Shown here: piece by piece, positions 26,525-34,985 of the stretch
How positions within the stretch are numbered: the first letter of the stretch is position 1
Layout: every line of letters begins with the position of its first letter
Origin: an uncultured bacterium
GTDB lineage: Bacteria; Patescibacteriota; Minisyncoccia; Phycocordibacterales; UBA9973
Length of the DNA: 34,985 bases
Reading direction: 5' to 3'
Assembly: GCA_903929735.1 (NCBI GenBank)
Contig: CAIYVW010000031.1
Span: 1-34,985 of the forward strand
Position numbers and translations under genes: made by a program
Notes under the pieces: generated by a model
Told to the model about the DNA's origin: nothing
The model's database searches: none
The model's input: the letters and a program-made list of their open reading frames with translations, nothing else

Positions 26525-27174
26525 TTAATATCCTTAATAAATAACATTTCCATTTCGCTTAGGTCTTTTTTATACACTTCAAAGAAAATATCTTTAAAGT
26601 TAGAATAATTATAGTTTTTATTTAATAAAGTGATCAATTCTCTTATTTTATTAAAAGAATATTCTTTAATTAAAAATGATACAAAACGAGAAGCTATTGT
26701 ATAAGCATCATAATTAACATTATCATTCCACCCTCTTGGAGTTCCTAGTTTCTTACAAAAATCTTCTTCAATATATATAACTTCTTTTTTATCTTTATGT
26801 TGACCAGCAAAATATGAAGCTAATCCTTCGTTTAACCATTTAGGAACAGCATTCCCCATTGATAACTCATGTATAAACAAATGAGATATCTCATGCGTTA
26901 AAACTTGAATAAATTCCTTCTTTTTATGACTACTTTCTTTTTCAAAAGCAAAAGGACTTAATATATTTATAAGATTATTGTTTGAGGCATTAGCTACTAA
27001 CCATTCTGGAGTATCTCTTTTAATCTCCTTATTAAATTCTTGTCTTGTATCAAAAATATGAATATACAAAGTAGGAATATCGATATTAAACGAATTCTTT
27101 AAATAAAGAAAAATTTTATTAATTTCTTTTTCATCTATCTTAGATTTTTCCCCTGTATAGATAAGTTTAAACAT
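26518..27174 (-). CDS. Peptidase-MA-like HExxH (gluzincin-type) metallopeptidase domain protein
   Basis: LTHEISHLFIHELSMGNAVPKWLNEGLASYFAGQ: HExxH plus downstream E in WLNEGLA. ATG at 27174 preferred. Confidence 0.75.
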   Translation of the reverse strand: MFKLIYTGEKSKIDEKEINKIFLYLKNSFNIDIPTLYIHIFDTRQEFNKEIKRDTPEWLVANASNNNLINILSPFAFEKESSHKKKEFIQVLTHEISHLFIHELSMGNAVPKWLNEGLASYFAGQHKDKKEVIYIEEDFCKKLGTPRGWNDNVNYDAYTIASRFVSFLIKEYSFNKIRELITLLNKNYNYSNFKDIFFEVYKKDLSEMEMLFIKDINK

Positions 27175-27194
27175 AATATATTTATTAAACCACA

Positions 27195-27223
27195 AGTTCC
27201 CCAAAGCCTTGCTTTGGGGAACT
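27195..27223 (+). repeat. REP hairpin copy 2 (downstream of RAYT)
   Basis: AGTTCCCCAAAGC-CTT-GCTTTGGGGAACT. Confidence 0.9.
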
Positions 27224-27225
27224 CA

Positions 27226-27906
27226 TTATTTATTTAACCACTCAAAAATTTCTTTTTTAAAAATTAAAGGGTCTTTAAAATAATCTGGAAACATCTCCTT
27301 ATTTAGAATTAAATTCTCTGATCTTTTAATTAAAAGATAATCATTTAAGCTACTCCATTTGTAAGTATTAATGAAACTTATTGCCTCTATTTTATCCCTT
27401 ATTCCTATTTCTTTCCAATTAGATTGAATTAATTTAACTGGATTTAAATGTATATATGAAAATAAATACTTTGCTTGAACTTCATCCTCGACATGAACAG
27501 ATTTAAACTTTCCTTCAAACAAAGAACCAGTTCTACTGTGTTTTTTATTAAAATATTTTGAATATGCTGTACACAGCTTACTCATAAACTCTGTTATATT
27601 ATTTTTACCAAAGCCTTGCTTTGGGGATTTTGGTAAAGATATTAGATATAAATGAAAATGATTGGGCATCAAAACCCATGCTCCGATAGAAACCAGTCTA
27701 TCTCCTCTTTCAAAATCCCAAGCATTTATTTTGGATTGAATAATATCTTCTCTAAAATTAACTCTTTTATTTGAATTACAAAGATATAAAAGTTTAACAA
27801 ATCTATCTCTATCTTCATCATCAATAAAAATTAATTGTTTATTATTACCTCTATTATAGATATGATAATATTCACCTTCTACAAGAGGAACTTTTCTTAT
27901 AGACAT
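27226..27906 (-). CDS. REP-associated tyrosine transposase (RAYT; IS200-like Y1 transposase)
   Basis: EGEYYHIYNRGNNKQLIF, WVLMPNHFHLYLI (HUH), SKLCTAYSKYFNKKHSRTGSLFEGKFKSVHVEDEVQAKYLFSYIHLNPVK. Start MSIRKV at 27906. Confidence 0.9.
   Translation of the reverse strand: MSIRKVPLVEGEYYHIYNRGNNKQLIFIDDEDRDRFVKLLYLCNSNKRVNFREDIIQSKINAWDFERGDRLVSIGAWVLMPNHFHLYLISLPKSPKQGFGKNNITEFMSKLCTAYSKYFNKKHSRTGSLFEGKFKSVHVEDEVQAKYLFSYIHLNPVKLIQSNWKEIGIRDKIEAISFINTYKWSSLNDYLLIKRSENLILNKEMFPDYFKDPLIFKKEIFEWLNK
27604..27637 (+). repeat. REP hairpin copy 3, inside the RAYT coding sequence
   Basis: TTTACCAAAGC-CTT-GCTTTGGGGATTTTGGTAAA; encodes the in-frame segment LPKSPKQGFGKNN. Confidence 0.8.
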
Positions 27907-27927
27907 ATAATATATATTATTCCAAAT

Positions 27928-27956
27928 ATTTTCCCAAAGCAAGGCTTTGGGAAAAT
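27928..27956 (-). repeat. REP hairpin copy 4 (upstream of RAYT, inverted)
   Basis: ATTTTCCCAAAGC-AAG-GCTTTGGGAAAAT; loop is the reverse complement of the other copies. Confidence 0.9.
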
Positions 27957-27963
27957 AGAACGT

Positions 27964-28016
27964 CAACAAAAAATACCCTTTCGGGTATTTTTTGTTGATA
28001 GAGATTTTTATTTATT
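27964..28016. repeat. Direct repeat copy 2 (rplB terminator)
   Basis: CAACAAAAAATACCC-TTTC-GGGTATTTTTTGTTG followed by GATAGAGATTTT..TTATTTA. Confidence 0.85.
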
Positions 28017-28020
28017 TAAA

Positions 28021-28872
28021 CTACTTACCGCTCTTAGCCTTTCCTACTCTACGTCTGGATACAATCCACATGTTTGAGTATTTCTTTGGTGTACGAGTCT
28101 TCTGGCCCTTACCTGATGGCTTACCCCACATAGTCTTAGCACGACGTAGTCCTCTTCCTTGGCGTCCTTCACCTCCACCGTGTGGATGGTCTACTGGGTT
28201 CATGGCTGTACCACGAACTGTAGGACGGATTCCAAGCCAACGACTTCGTCCAGCTTTACCTATATTTTGAAGAATATATTCACTATTTGAAACTTCTCCA
28301 ATAGAGGCCCATGCATTTTCTGAAACTTTACGAACTTCAGTAGAAGGCATCTTGATATTAGTATAACCATTATCATTAGCAACTACTTGTCCGAATGTTC
28401 CTGCAGAACGAGCTAGCTTTCCTCCATTGCCTGGTTTAATTTCAACACAGTAAACAAAAGTACCAACTGGTATAACTTTAAGTGGAAGTCTATTTCCTGC
28501 TGTCAAAGGAGCTTTCTCTGAAACTGTAAATTTATCTCCAACTTTAATTGATTTAGGTACAACTACATAACGCTTTTCTCCATCCGCATATACTGCAAGT
28601 CCGATGAAAGCATTACGGTTTGGATCATATTCAATAGAAGTTATTTTTGCAGGTATATCATGCTTGTTATACATAAAGTCGATTTCTCGATAAAGACGCT
28701 TATGTCCTCCTCCTTTATGACGAACAGTGATACGTCCTTGATTATTTCGTCCAACAGATCTTTTGAAGCCATGTGTTAAAGCTTTCAAAGGTTCACTTTT
28801 AGTCAAAACTTTTCTATAAGTAACTGTAGTCTGATGACGTTTTGATGGTGTTGTAGGTCTATATGTTTTCAT
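28021..28872 (-). CDS. rplB: 50S ribosomal protein L2
   Basis: GRNNQGRITVRHKGGGHKRLYR, RPTVRGTAMNPVDHPHGGGEGRQGRG. Confidence 0.97.
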   Translation of the reverse strand: MKTYRPTTPSKRHQTTVTYRKVLTKSEPLKALTHGFKRSVGRNNQGRITVRHKGGGHKRLYREIDFMYNKHDIPAKITSIEYDPNRNAFIGLAVYADGEKRYVVVPKSIKVGDKFTVSEKAPLTAGNRLPLKVIPVGTFVYCVEIKPGNGGKLARSAGTFGQVVANDNGYTNIKMPSTEVRKVSENAWASIGEVSNSEYILQNIGKAGRSRWLGIRPTVRGTAMNPVDHPHGGGEGRQGRGLRRAKTMWGKPSGKGQKTRTPKKYSNMWIVSRRRVGKAKSGK

Positions 28873-28873
28873 A

Positions 28874-29206
28874 TTATACGAATGTTATTTTATCACCCTT
28901 TTTCAAATATACGACCGCTTTTTTACCTCCTTTTTTTGATCCAACAATTCCGCGACGAAGAACTACTTTTTCTTTAATTTGAACTATTGAAATTTTTAAA
29001 GGAGTTACTCCGTAAATCATCTTAATAGCCTTCTTCAATTCACTTTTATTTGCATCTACCCCTACATTAAAAGTATAAATACCCTTTTCTGCACCAATAG
29101 CTGCCTTTTCTGTAATACGTGGTCCTTTTATTAAAGGATGTGTCTTTGCTGTTTTAGAAGTTTCTACAACTTCTTTTGTATTCTTTTTTATTTTTGTTGT
29201 TGCCAT
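28874..29206 (-). CDS. rplW: 50S ribosomal protein L23
   Basis: PRITEKAAIGAEKGIYTFNVGVDANKSELKKAIKMIYGVTPLKI. Confidence 0.94.
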   Translation of the reverse strand: MATTKIKKNTKEVVETSKTAKTHPLIKGPRITEKAAIGAEKGIYTFNVGVDANKSELKKAIKMIYGVTPLKISIVQIKEKVVLRRGIVGSKKGGKKAVVYLKKGDKITFV

Positions 29207-29207
29207 A

Positions 29208-29876
29208 TTATTTCTTTTCTATTTTACCACCCAAGAAAGCAATACTTTCTGTTGGTTGTGAGATAATAATATATCGGTAAGTAAGCAAATCAACAACGTT
29301 GAGATTACGAACTTCATCGACTTCGACTGTTTTAATGTTAGCAAAACTCTTCTTGATAACATCTCCTTTTGCAGGAACTGAAATGAAAGTATTTGGTCTT
29401 TTTCCTCCTACTATCTTTTCAAAACCTTTAACAGAACTCAAATCATTCATAACAGCAACTGCATCTTTAGTCTTAATAGCCTTAAGATTTAATTCCTCAA
29501 GGAATATTAACTGACCTTTTCTAAGCTTTTCTGAAAGTACTGTATAAAGAGCCTTTGCTTTCATTTTTTTGTTTATTTTCTGGTCGTAATTCTTTTCATT
29601 ACGAGGTCCATGAGTAACACCACCACCTACCCAAATAGGAGAACGTGATGATCCATGACGAGCTCGTCCTGTACCTTTTTGTTTCCAAGGTTTTCTTCCT
29701 CCTCCTCGAACATCTGATCTATCTTTAGTGTGAGCAACTGGAGTACGAGCATTTGCTTGCATAGCTGTTGCTACTTGGTGAACTAAGTCACCATTCCAAG
29801 GTAAACCGAATATTGATTCTGGAAGTTCAAATTTACCAACTGACTTACCTTTTTGATTGTATATTTGTGTTTCCAT
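29208..29876 (-). CDS. rplD: 50S ribosomal protein L4
   Basis: ANARTPVAHTKDRSDVRGGGRKPWKQKGTGRARHGSSRSPIWVGGGVTHGPR. Confidence 0.95.
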   Translation of the reverse strand: METQIYNQKGKSVGKFELPESIFGLPWNGDLVHQVATAMQANARTPVAHTKDRSDVRGGGRKPWKQKGTGRARHGSSRSPIWVGGGVTHGPRNEKNYDQKINKKMKAKALYTVLSEKLRKGQLIFLEELNLKAIKTKDAVAVMNDLSSVKGFEKIVGGKRPNTFISVPAKGDVIKKSFANIKTVEVDEVRNLNVVDLLTYRYIIISQPTESIAFLGGKIEKK

Positions 29877-29877
29877 A

Positions 29878-30477
29878 TTATCCGATTATTTCTACGAGCG
29901 TTCCGCGTCGGCCAGGAATCGCGCCCTTAATAAGTAATTGGTTATTTGCGACATCAACACCAACAATTTCTAAATTTCTTACAGTTATGCGATCACTGCC
30001 CATACGGCCAGCCATACGCATTCCCTTTGGAACTTTGTTTCTTAGACCTCCACCTATAGAACCGTGTTCACGTTCAGAATGCTTCTGTCCGTGACTTCTT
30101 GGTCCTCCGTGAAAGCCATGGCGTTTAACAACACCTTGAAACCCTTTTCCTTTTGAAATACCAGAAACAGTAACAATATCTCCCTTTTTGAAAGCATCAA
30201 CTGTTATTCTATCTCCAATAGTCATTTCTTCTATATCTCGGAATTCTTTAAGATGTTTATAAGCACCTGTTTTGACATGTCCAAGATGCGCCTTTGTTGC
30301 GCGACTTTCTTTCTGTTCTTCGAAAGCTACCTGCACTGCAGTATAACCATCGCTATCAGGACTTTTCATTTGAGTAACAACGAGTGGTCCAGCTGAAATA
30401 ACTGTAGTAGGAACCACTTTGCCATCATCTAGAAAGCACTGCATCATATGCTGTTTTTTACCAAGGATAAATTTCAT
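29878..30477 (-). CDS. rplC: 50S ribosomal protein L3
   Basis: DIVTVSGISKGKGFQGVVKRHGFHGGPRSHGQKHSEREHGSIGGG. Confidence 0.95.
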   Translation of the reverse strand: MKFILGKKQHMMQCFLDDGKVVPTTVISAGPLVVTQMKSPDSDGYTAVQVAFEEQKESRATKAHLGHVKTGAYKHLKEFRDIEEMTIGDRITVDAFKKGDIVTVSGISKGKGFQGVVKRHGFHGGPRSHGQKHSEREHGSIGGGLRNKVPKGMRMAGRMGSDRITVRNLEIVGVDVANNQLLIKGAIPGRRGTLVEIIG

Positions 30478-30491
30478 AAAATTAAGATCTA

Positions 30492-30860
30492 TTACATCAT
30501 TTTCACATCTATATCAACACCAGAAGGTAATGATAGATTTGTGAGTGCTTCGATAGTTTTAGAATTAGGGTTTAATATATCGATAACACGTTTATGGATT
30601 CTGATTTCAAACTGTTCACGAGCATTCTTAAACACAAACGAAGCTCTGTTTACTGTATATTTTTTGATTTCGGTAGGAAGTGGAATTGGTCCAACTATTT
30701 TTGCATCATAGCGTAGAGCAGTATCAATAATCTGCTTGACAGATGTATCAAGAATTTTATTCTCGTAAGCTCTTACTCGAATACGTAGTTGAACAACTGC
30801 GTCTTCTTTTCCTTTTTTTGCTTTTATTCCACCTATTGGTGGGTTAGTCTTTGTTGTCAT
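30492..30860 (-). CDS. rpsJ: 30S ribosomal protein S10
   Basis: VQLRIRVRAYENKILDTSVKQIIDTALRYDAKIVGPIPLPTEIKKYTVNRASFVFKNAREQFEIRIHKRVIDI. Confidence 0.95.
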   Translation of the reverse strand: MTTKTNPPIGGIKAKKGKEDAVVQLRIRVRAYENKILDTSVKQIIDTALRYDAKIVGPIPLPTEIKKYTVNRASFVFKNAREQFEIRIHKRVIDILNPNSKTIEALTNLSLPSGVDIDVKMM

Positions 30861-30891
30861 ACGTTTGTAATTAAAAGAACGTGCTAATGAT

Positions 30892-32091
30892 TTATTTGAT
30901 GATCTTTGTTACGACTCCTGCACCAACTGTTTTACCTCCTTCACGGATGGCAAAGTGCATAGCTTCTTCTAGAGCGACTGGAGTTACTAGTTTAACAGTA
31001 AGTTTTACTGTATCTCCTGGCATAACCATTTCTACTCCTGCTGGTAATGTTGATTCTCCTGTTACGTCTGTTGTACGGATATAGAATTGAGGCTTATAAC
31101 CTGTGAAGAATGGTGTGTGACGACCTCCTTCTTCTTTCTTTAATACGTAAATTTCACATTCAAATTCTGAGTGAGGAGTAACTGTTCCTGGCTTAACTAG
31201 AACTTGTCCACGAGTAACATCTTCTTTTTTGATACCACGAATAAGAATTCCGGCATTGTCTCCAGCCATACCTTCTTTTAAGTTTTTATTAAACATTTCA
31301 ATACCAGTAACAGTTGTCTTTGCTGTATCTTTAATACCAACAATTTCAACATCTTCACCAACTTTGATAATTCCACGTTCAATTTTACCTGTAACAACAG
31401 TTCCACGTCCTTCAATTGAGAATATATCTTCAATAGGCATAAGGAATGGTTTTGTAATATCACGTTCTGGAACTGGGATGTATGTATCCAAAGCAGTAAC
31501 TAAGTCTAATATCTTCTTTGCCCAATCATTAGTATTATCTGCTGACTCAAGAGCTTTAAGAGCTGATCCACGAATAACTGGAGCGTTAGCACCATCAAAA
31601 CCTTGTTTTGTAAGAAGTTCACGAACCTCTTCTTCAACTAGATCAAGCATATCAGGATCATCAACCATGTCGCATTTATTTAGAAATACAACAATTTTAG
31701 GAACGTTAACTTGTTTTGCTAGAAGTATGTGTTCACGTGTCTGTGGCATAACACCGTCAGTTGCAGCAACTACGATAACTGCACCATCCATTTGAGCGGC
31801 ACCTGTAATCATGTTCTTAATATAGTCAGCGTGACCTGGAGCATCAATGTGAGCATAGTGACGTGTTGGTGTCCAATATTCATTATGAGAAAGAGCAATC
31901 GTGATACCACGAGCTTTTTCTTCTGGAGCTGAGTCAATTTGATCAACGCCTTTAATTTTAGCACCATATTCACCTCCTTGTCTTGATAATACCTGCAAAA
32001 TAGCCGCAGTTAGTGTAGTTTTCCCATGATCGACGTGACCAATAGTACCTACGTTAACGTGAGGCTTGTCTCTGTTAAATTCTTCTGCCAT
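30892..32091 (-). CDS. tuf: Translation elongation factor Tu
   Basis: [59 protein letters not shown] at 32091 preferred to the longer ORF start. Confidence 0.97.
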   Translation of the reverse strand: MAEEFNRDKPHVNVGTIGHVDHGKTTLTAAILQVLSRQGGEYGAKIKGVDQIDSAPEEKARGITIALSHNEYWTPTRHYAHIDAPGHADYIKNMITGAAQMDGAVIVVAATDGVMPQTREHILLAKQVNVPKIVVFLNKCDMVDDPDMLDLVEEEVRELLTKQGFDGANAPVIRGSALKALESADNTNDWAKKILDLVTALDTYIPVPERDITKPFLMPIEDIFSIEGRGTVVTGKIERGIIKVGEDVEIVGIKDTAKTTVTGIEMFNKNLKEGMAGDNAGILIRGIKKEDVTRGQVLVKPGTVTPHSEFECEIYVLKKEEGGRHTPFFTGYKPQFYIRTTDVTGESTLPAGVEMVMPGDTVKLTVKLVTPVALEEAMHFAIREGGKTVGAGVVTKIIK

Positions 32092-32220
32092 ATGTTTTAT
32101 TGGTTGATAAACGTAACAAAGTATACGAGAATACCTTACTCTATTATAATTACCAACATAAATTAATAATAAATTCATCCCACTAAAGTGGAATTAGCGC
32201 AAAAATTGCGATTGACCTTC

Positions 32221-32248
32221 ATACTATCAAATATAAAAATAATGTCAA
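32221..32248 (-). promoter_or_regulatory. tuf/S10 operon promoter
   Basis: Minus strand TTGACA, 16-nt spacer, TGATAGTAT; TTGACATTATTTTTA-ATTTG-TAGTATGAA shared with the rpsS promoter. Confidence 0.8.
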
Positions 32249-32265
32249 TATTTTAATAAAACTAC

Positions 32266-32305
32266 AAATAAAATACAGCCCTCTGTAGAGGGCTGTATTT
32301 TATTT
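32266..32305 (-). terminator. Terminator, 19-bp perfect stem
   Basis: AAATAAAATACAGCCCTCT-GT-AGAGGGCTGTATTTTATTT. Confidence 0.9.
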
Positions 32306-32306
32306 C

Positions 32307-34985
32307 TTAAATTGCTCTTATAGTTGGACTTATCTTACCAACTTTAACTGTTGCAGTTTGAGTACTATCTCCACCATCACCAGAACAATACAAACTATAT
32401 ATAGTAGTCTTATTCATATTTTTAATAGTCAGACTATTGTTTGTTGTAGGAGTTAAACCATTCGTTAATATCAGATCTGTTGAAGTATCGAAGTTGGATT
32501 TCAAAGTACAATAATTTGCATTTGTTGAACTCCATGACAATGTAACACTTTGTCCATAATTCAAATATGTAGTAGAAGGACTTACAGTTATAGTAGAAGA
32601 TGCAGCAGGTGGTAACACTTTAACTGTTATTGGGAATGTTGACCAAGAAGAATTTGCTCCATTAAAATCTTGAGCCAATGCTTTTACAGAGTATGACCCT
32701 GCTGTTGGCCATGAATTTGTTCCTGATGTCATAGTTGTTCCTGAAGCAGAATAAGGTGGATTTAATGGCACCCAATTATCGGCCACCCCATCATTGTTCC
32801 AGTCAAAACCATAACGAACTGTATCTCCTTCAGGGTCAGTAGAAGTTGCATTAAATGTCTGAAGGACATTCGTATAGAAAGTAGAATTACCGGTAATAAC
32901 AGGAGCAACAGGAGGATTATTTACAGTTACAGCTATCCACGCACTACAATTATTATTTTCATTTATTTCTGTGATAGTTCCAGTGTTTGCAGCTGAACTT
33001 TTATCAGCACAAGCTCTCATATAAATAGTACCTGCTGAAGAAAATGTAATAGACTTAGAAGCAACTGAATTTCCACCAGCTCCAATAGCTGCCATACCAG
33101 CAACTGGGTAATCTACTACTCCACTTGCACCATTAGACACAGGAGAGGTCTGGAATAAGTTAGTAAATGAAGATCCAGTAGAAGCAGGGCCTGTATTTGA
33201 AATAGTAGAACTAAATGTCTGTGCAACATTTAAATTAGCCATAACAGGAGTAGTAACTGATGCTGTTAGGTCTGCTCCTGTCGTCGTAAATGTTCCATCT
33301 ACTGAATAACCAGTACCAGCGGCATTTGTTGCATAACCTGCATAGTAATATGTTGTTCCAGGAGTAAGTCCTGAGATAGCAGAAGTAAATATTCCAGTTG
33401 TAAGTCCTGTTGTAATAGTTGTACATGTATCTGTTCCTAATCTTGGACTTCCAGCTATGTCATAACAAACACCTTTAGCTGAAATTGAAGCTGGACTACC
33501 AAGTGATGAAACTGTAGCTCCTAATGTAGCAGTTGTAGTAGAAATAGAAGCTGAAGTTGGAAGTGTAACTGTTGGAACCATAGTTGTCGTAAATGAAACA
33601 TCAGAACCATAAGTTGTACCTTTGGAGTTAGTTGCGTATGCACGGACATGGTATGTATTATTTGGAGAAAGTGATGTCATACTATCTGTCCATGGTCCAC
33701 CTGATGCAAAACCATCTGTTGTCTTACCTATATTAGTAGCAGTTGTAGGATTTGATGTTGTTCCCCATACTATACCACTTACACTTATTACTGCTCCTCC
33801 ATCTGTGACTATAGTACCTCCTCCTGAAGCTGTAGTTGGTGTAATACTTGTAACTGGTGTTGTAGTTGTGACGGTTGGAGTAGTAAGAGCTACTGTAGTA
33901 AAAGATAAATTAGAACCATATGATGTTCCTACACTGTTAGTCGCATAGGCTCGAACGTAATATAAAGTATTTGGATTAAGACCTGTAATGCTGTCAGACC
34001 ATGGTCCACCTGAGGCCCAACCATCTGTTGTTTTTGTAGCAAGAGCTGTTGTAGGATTTGATGTTGTTCCCCATACTATACCACTTACACTTATTGCTGC
34101 TCCTCCGTCTGAAGATATTGTTCCTCCACTTAGAGCAGAAGTATAACTTACACTTGATGGAGTTACTGTTGTGACGGTAGGAGATACAGCTGTTACACTA
34201 CAGGAAGTATTTGTATATGTTCCAGACATAGAACCTGCTGAACAAGTTCTAGTTTGATAAGTACAAGAAGAAGGATATGTCACAGATGATGTAGAGTATG
34301 CTGTATTAGAATATCCATTTATAACGCTTCCCCATGGAGTACCAGTACATCCTGCTGTACAAGATGTAGCGGTATAACTTCCTGACAAAGTTCCATTAGT
34401 ACATGTTCTTGTTTCTGAACTACAAGATCCTGCAGGAGAAGAAGATAAATATGCTGTATTTGAAGTTCCACTTGTCATTGTTCCCCAAGGGGTTCCATTA
34501 CAACTTATTGCAGATATAGTGGTAAACGATAAATCTGATCCATATGAAGTTCCAAGTGGGTTTGTTGCATAAGCCCGAACGTGATATGTAACACCAGCAC
34601 TTAGACCTGTCATACTGTCAGTCCATGGTCCACCAGATGCAAAACCATCTGTAGTTTTGCCTATATAAGAAGAAGTAGTTGGATTAGAAGAAGTTGACCA
34701 AACAATACCACTTACACTTATTGCTGCTCCTCCGTCTGAAGATATTGTTCCTCCACTAACAGCAGAAGTAGAACCTATGCTTGTAACTGCAGCTGTTGTA
34801 ACCGTTGGAGCAGTAGAACCTGCAGGTACAGAAGATAAAGAAGTCCAAGAACTACAGTTATCACTCTCGTTTGTTTCAGTAACAAGACTTGTACTGTCTG
34901 CACAAGCTCGAACATAGTAAGTTCCAGTAGAAGCAAAAGTATAAGACGGAGCTTGTATTGTGTAAGATTGACCACCTGCTGGAAC
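32307..34985 (-). CDS. Large repetitive, probably secreted/surface protein (partial; 5' end beyond the window)
   Basis: Frame stays open past the M at 34613 to the window edge (ASGGPWTDS precedes it). Repeats SDGGAAISVSGIVWGTTSNPTTA..KTTDGWASGGPWSDSITGLNPNTLYYVRAYATNSVGTSYGSNLSFTT; Cys-rich CTGTPWGSV..TRTC; CARDB-like and PKD-like C-terminal segments. Confidence 0.85.
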   Translation of the reverse strand, partial: VPAGGQSYTIQAPSYTFASTGTYYVRACADSTSLVTETNESDNCSSWTSLSSVPAGSTAPTVTTAAVTSIGSTSAVSGGTISSDGGAAISVSGIVWSTSSNPTTSSYIGKTTDGFASGGPWTDSMTGLSAGVTYHVRAYATNPLGTSYGSDLSFTTISAISCNGTPWGTMTSGTSNTAYLSSSPAGSCSSETRTCTNGTLSGSYTATSCTAGCTGTPWGSVINGYSNTAYSTSSVTYPSSCTYQTRTCSAGSMSGTYTNTSCSVTAVSPTVTTVTPSSVSYTSALSGGTISSDGGAAISVSGIVWGTTSNPTTALATKTTDGWASGGPWSDSITGLNPNTLYYVRAYATNSVGTSYGSNLSFTTVALTTPTVTTTTPVTSITPTTASGGGTIVTDGGAVISVSGIVWGTTSNPTTATNIGKTTDGFASGGPWTDSMTSLSPNNTYHVRAYATNSKGTTYGSDVSFTTTMVPTVTLPTSASISTTTATLGATVSSLGSPASISAKGVCYDIAGSPRLGTDTCTTITTGLTTGIFTSAISGLTPGTTYYYAGYATNAAGTGYSVDGTFTTTGADLTASVTTPVMANLNVAQTFSSTISNTGPASTGSSFTNLFQTSPVSNGASGVVDYPVAGMAAIGAGGNSVASKSITFSSAGTIYMRACADKSSAANTGTITEINENNNCSAWIAVTVNNPPVAPVITGNSTFYTNVLQTFNATSTDPEGDTVRYGFDWNNDGVADNWVPLNPPYSASGTTMTSGTNSWPTAGSYSVKALAQDFNGANSSWSTFPITVKVLPPAASSTITVSPSTTYLNYGQSVTLSWSSTNANYCTLKSNFDTSTDLILTNGLTPTTNNSLTIKNMNKTTIYSLYCSGDGGDSTQTATVKVGKISPTIRAI

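Noticed and set aside
27835-28270. Plus-strand ORFs across the RAYT upstream region and rplB
   Set aside because: They translate the REP hairpin, terminator repeat and antisense of rplB; no independent coding signal.
34775-34975. Minus-strand 66-aa ORF at the right edge
   Set aside because: Out-of-frame reading of the repetitive surface-protein gene.
1-34985. tRNA genes and CRISPR arrays
   Set aside because: No tRNA TpsiC-arm signature in a plausible context and no regularly spaced short repeats found on reading both strands.

Overview
AT-rich bacterial window whose gene content and order look like a Candidate Phyla Radiation (Patescibacteria/Parcubacteria-like) genome; the lineage call is inference from gene content. 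From left to right it holds: (i) a copper module (csoR, copA, an HMA-TauE/SafE-like membrane protein, a small cupredoxin-like protein); (ii) a cytochrome b5-like protein and a ferric-reductase-like oxidoreductase; (iii) a phosphohexomutase, truB and infC-rpmI-rplT; (iv) a beta-CASP MBL-fold protein, an HD-domain protein, ndk and a TraG/VirB4-like ATPase; (v) map, an archaeal-type UMP kinase gene, adk, secY and a spc/S10-type ribosomal protein cluster, interrupted in two places, running back to tuf; (vi) the 3' part of a large repetitive, probably secreted protein. The most unusual content is non-coding. A composite two-module structured repeat occurs twice (10768-10942 on +, 15224-15397 on -), with nearly identical apical cores, unrelated but self-complementary stems and a covarying base pair. 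A second conserved-apex/variable-stem element lies between csoR and copA and also, in frame, inside truB. A REP/RAYT system is lodged inside the S10 operon, with a REP hairpin inside the RAYT gene itself and near-identical terminators bounding the cassette. A candidate 6S-like RNA of about 188 nt sits at 10957-11145 with promoter, terminator and a strand-polarised rod fold. No database searches were run; all family assignments come from reading motifs in the translations.
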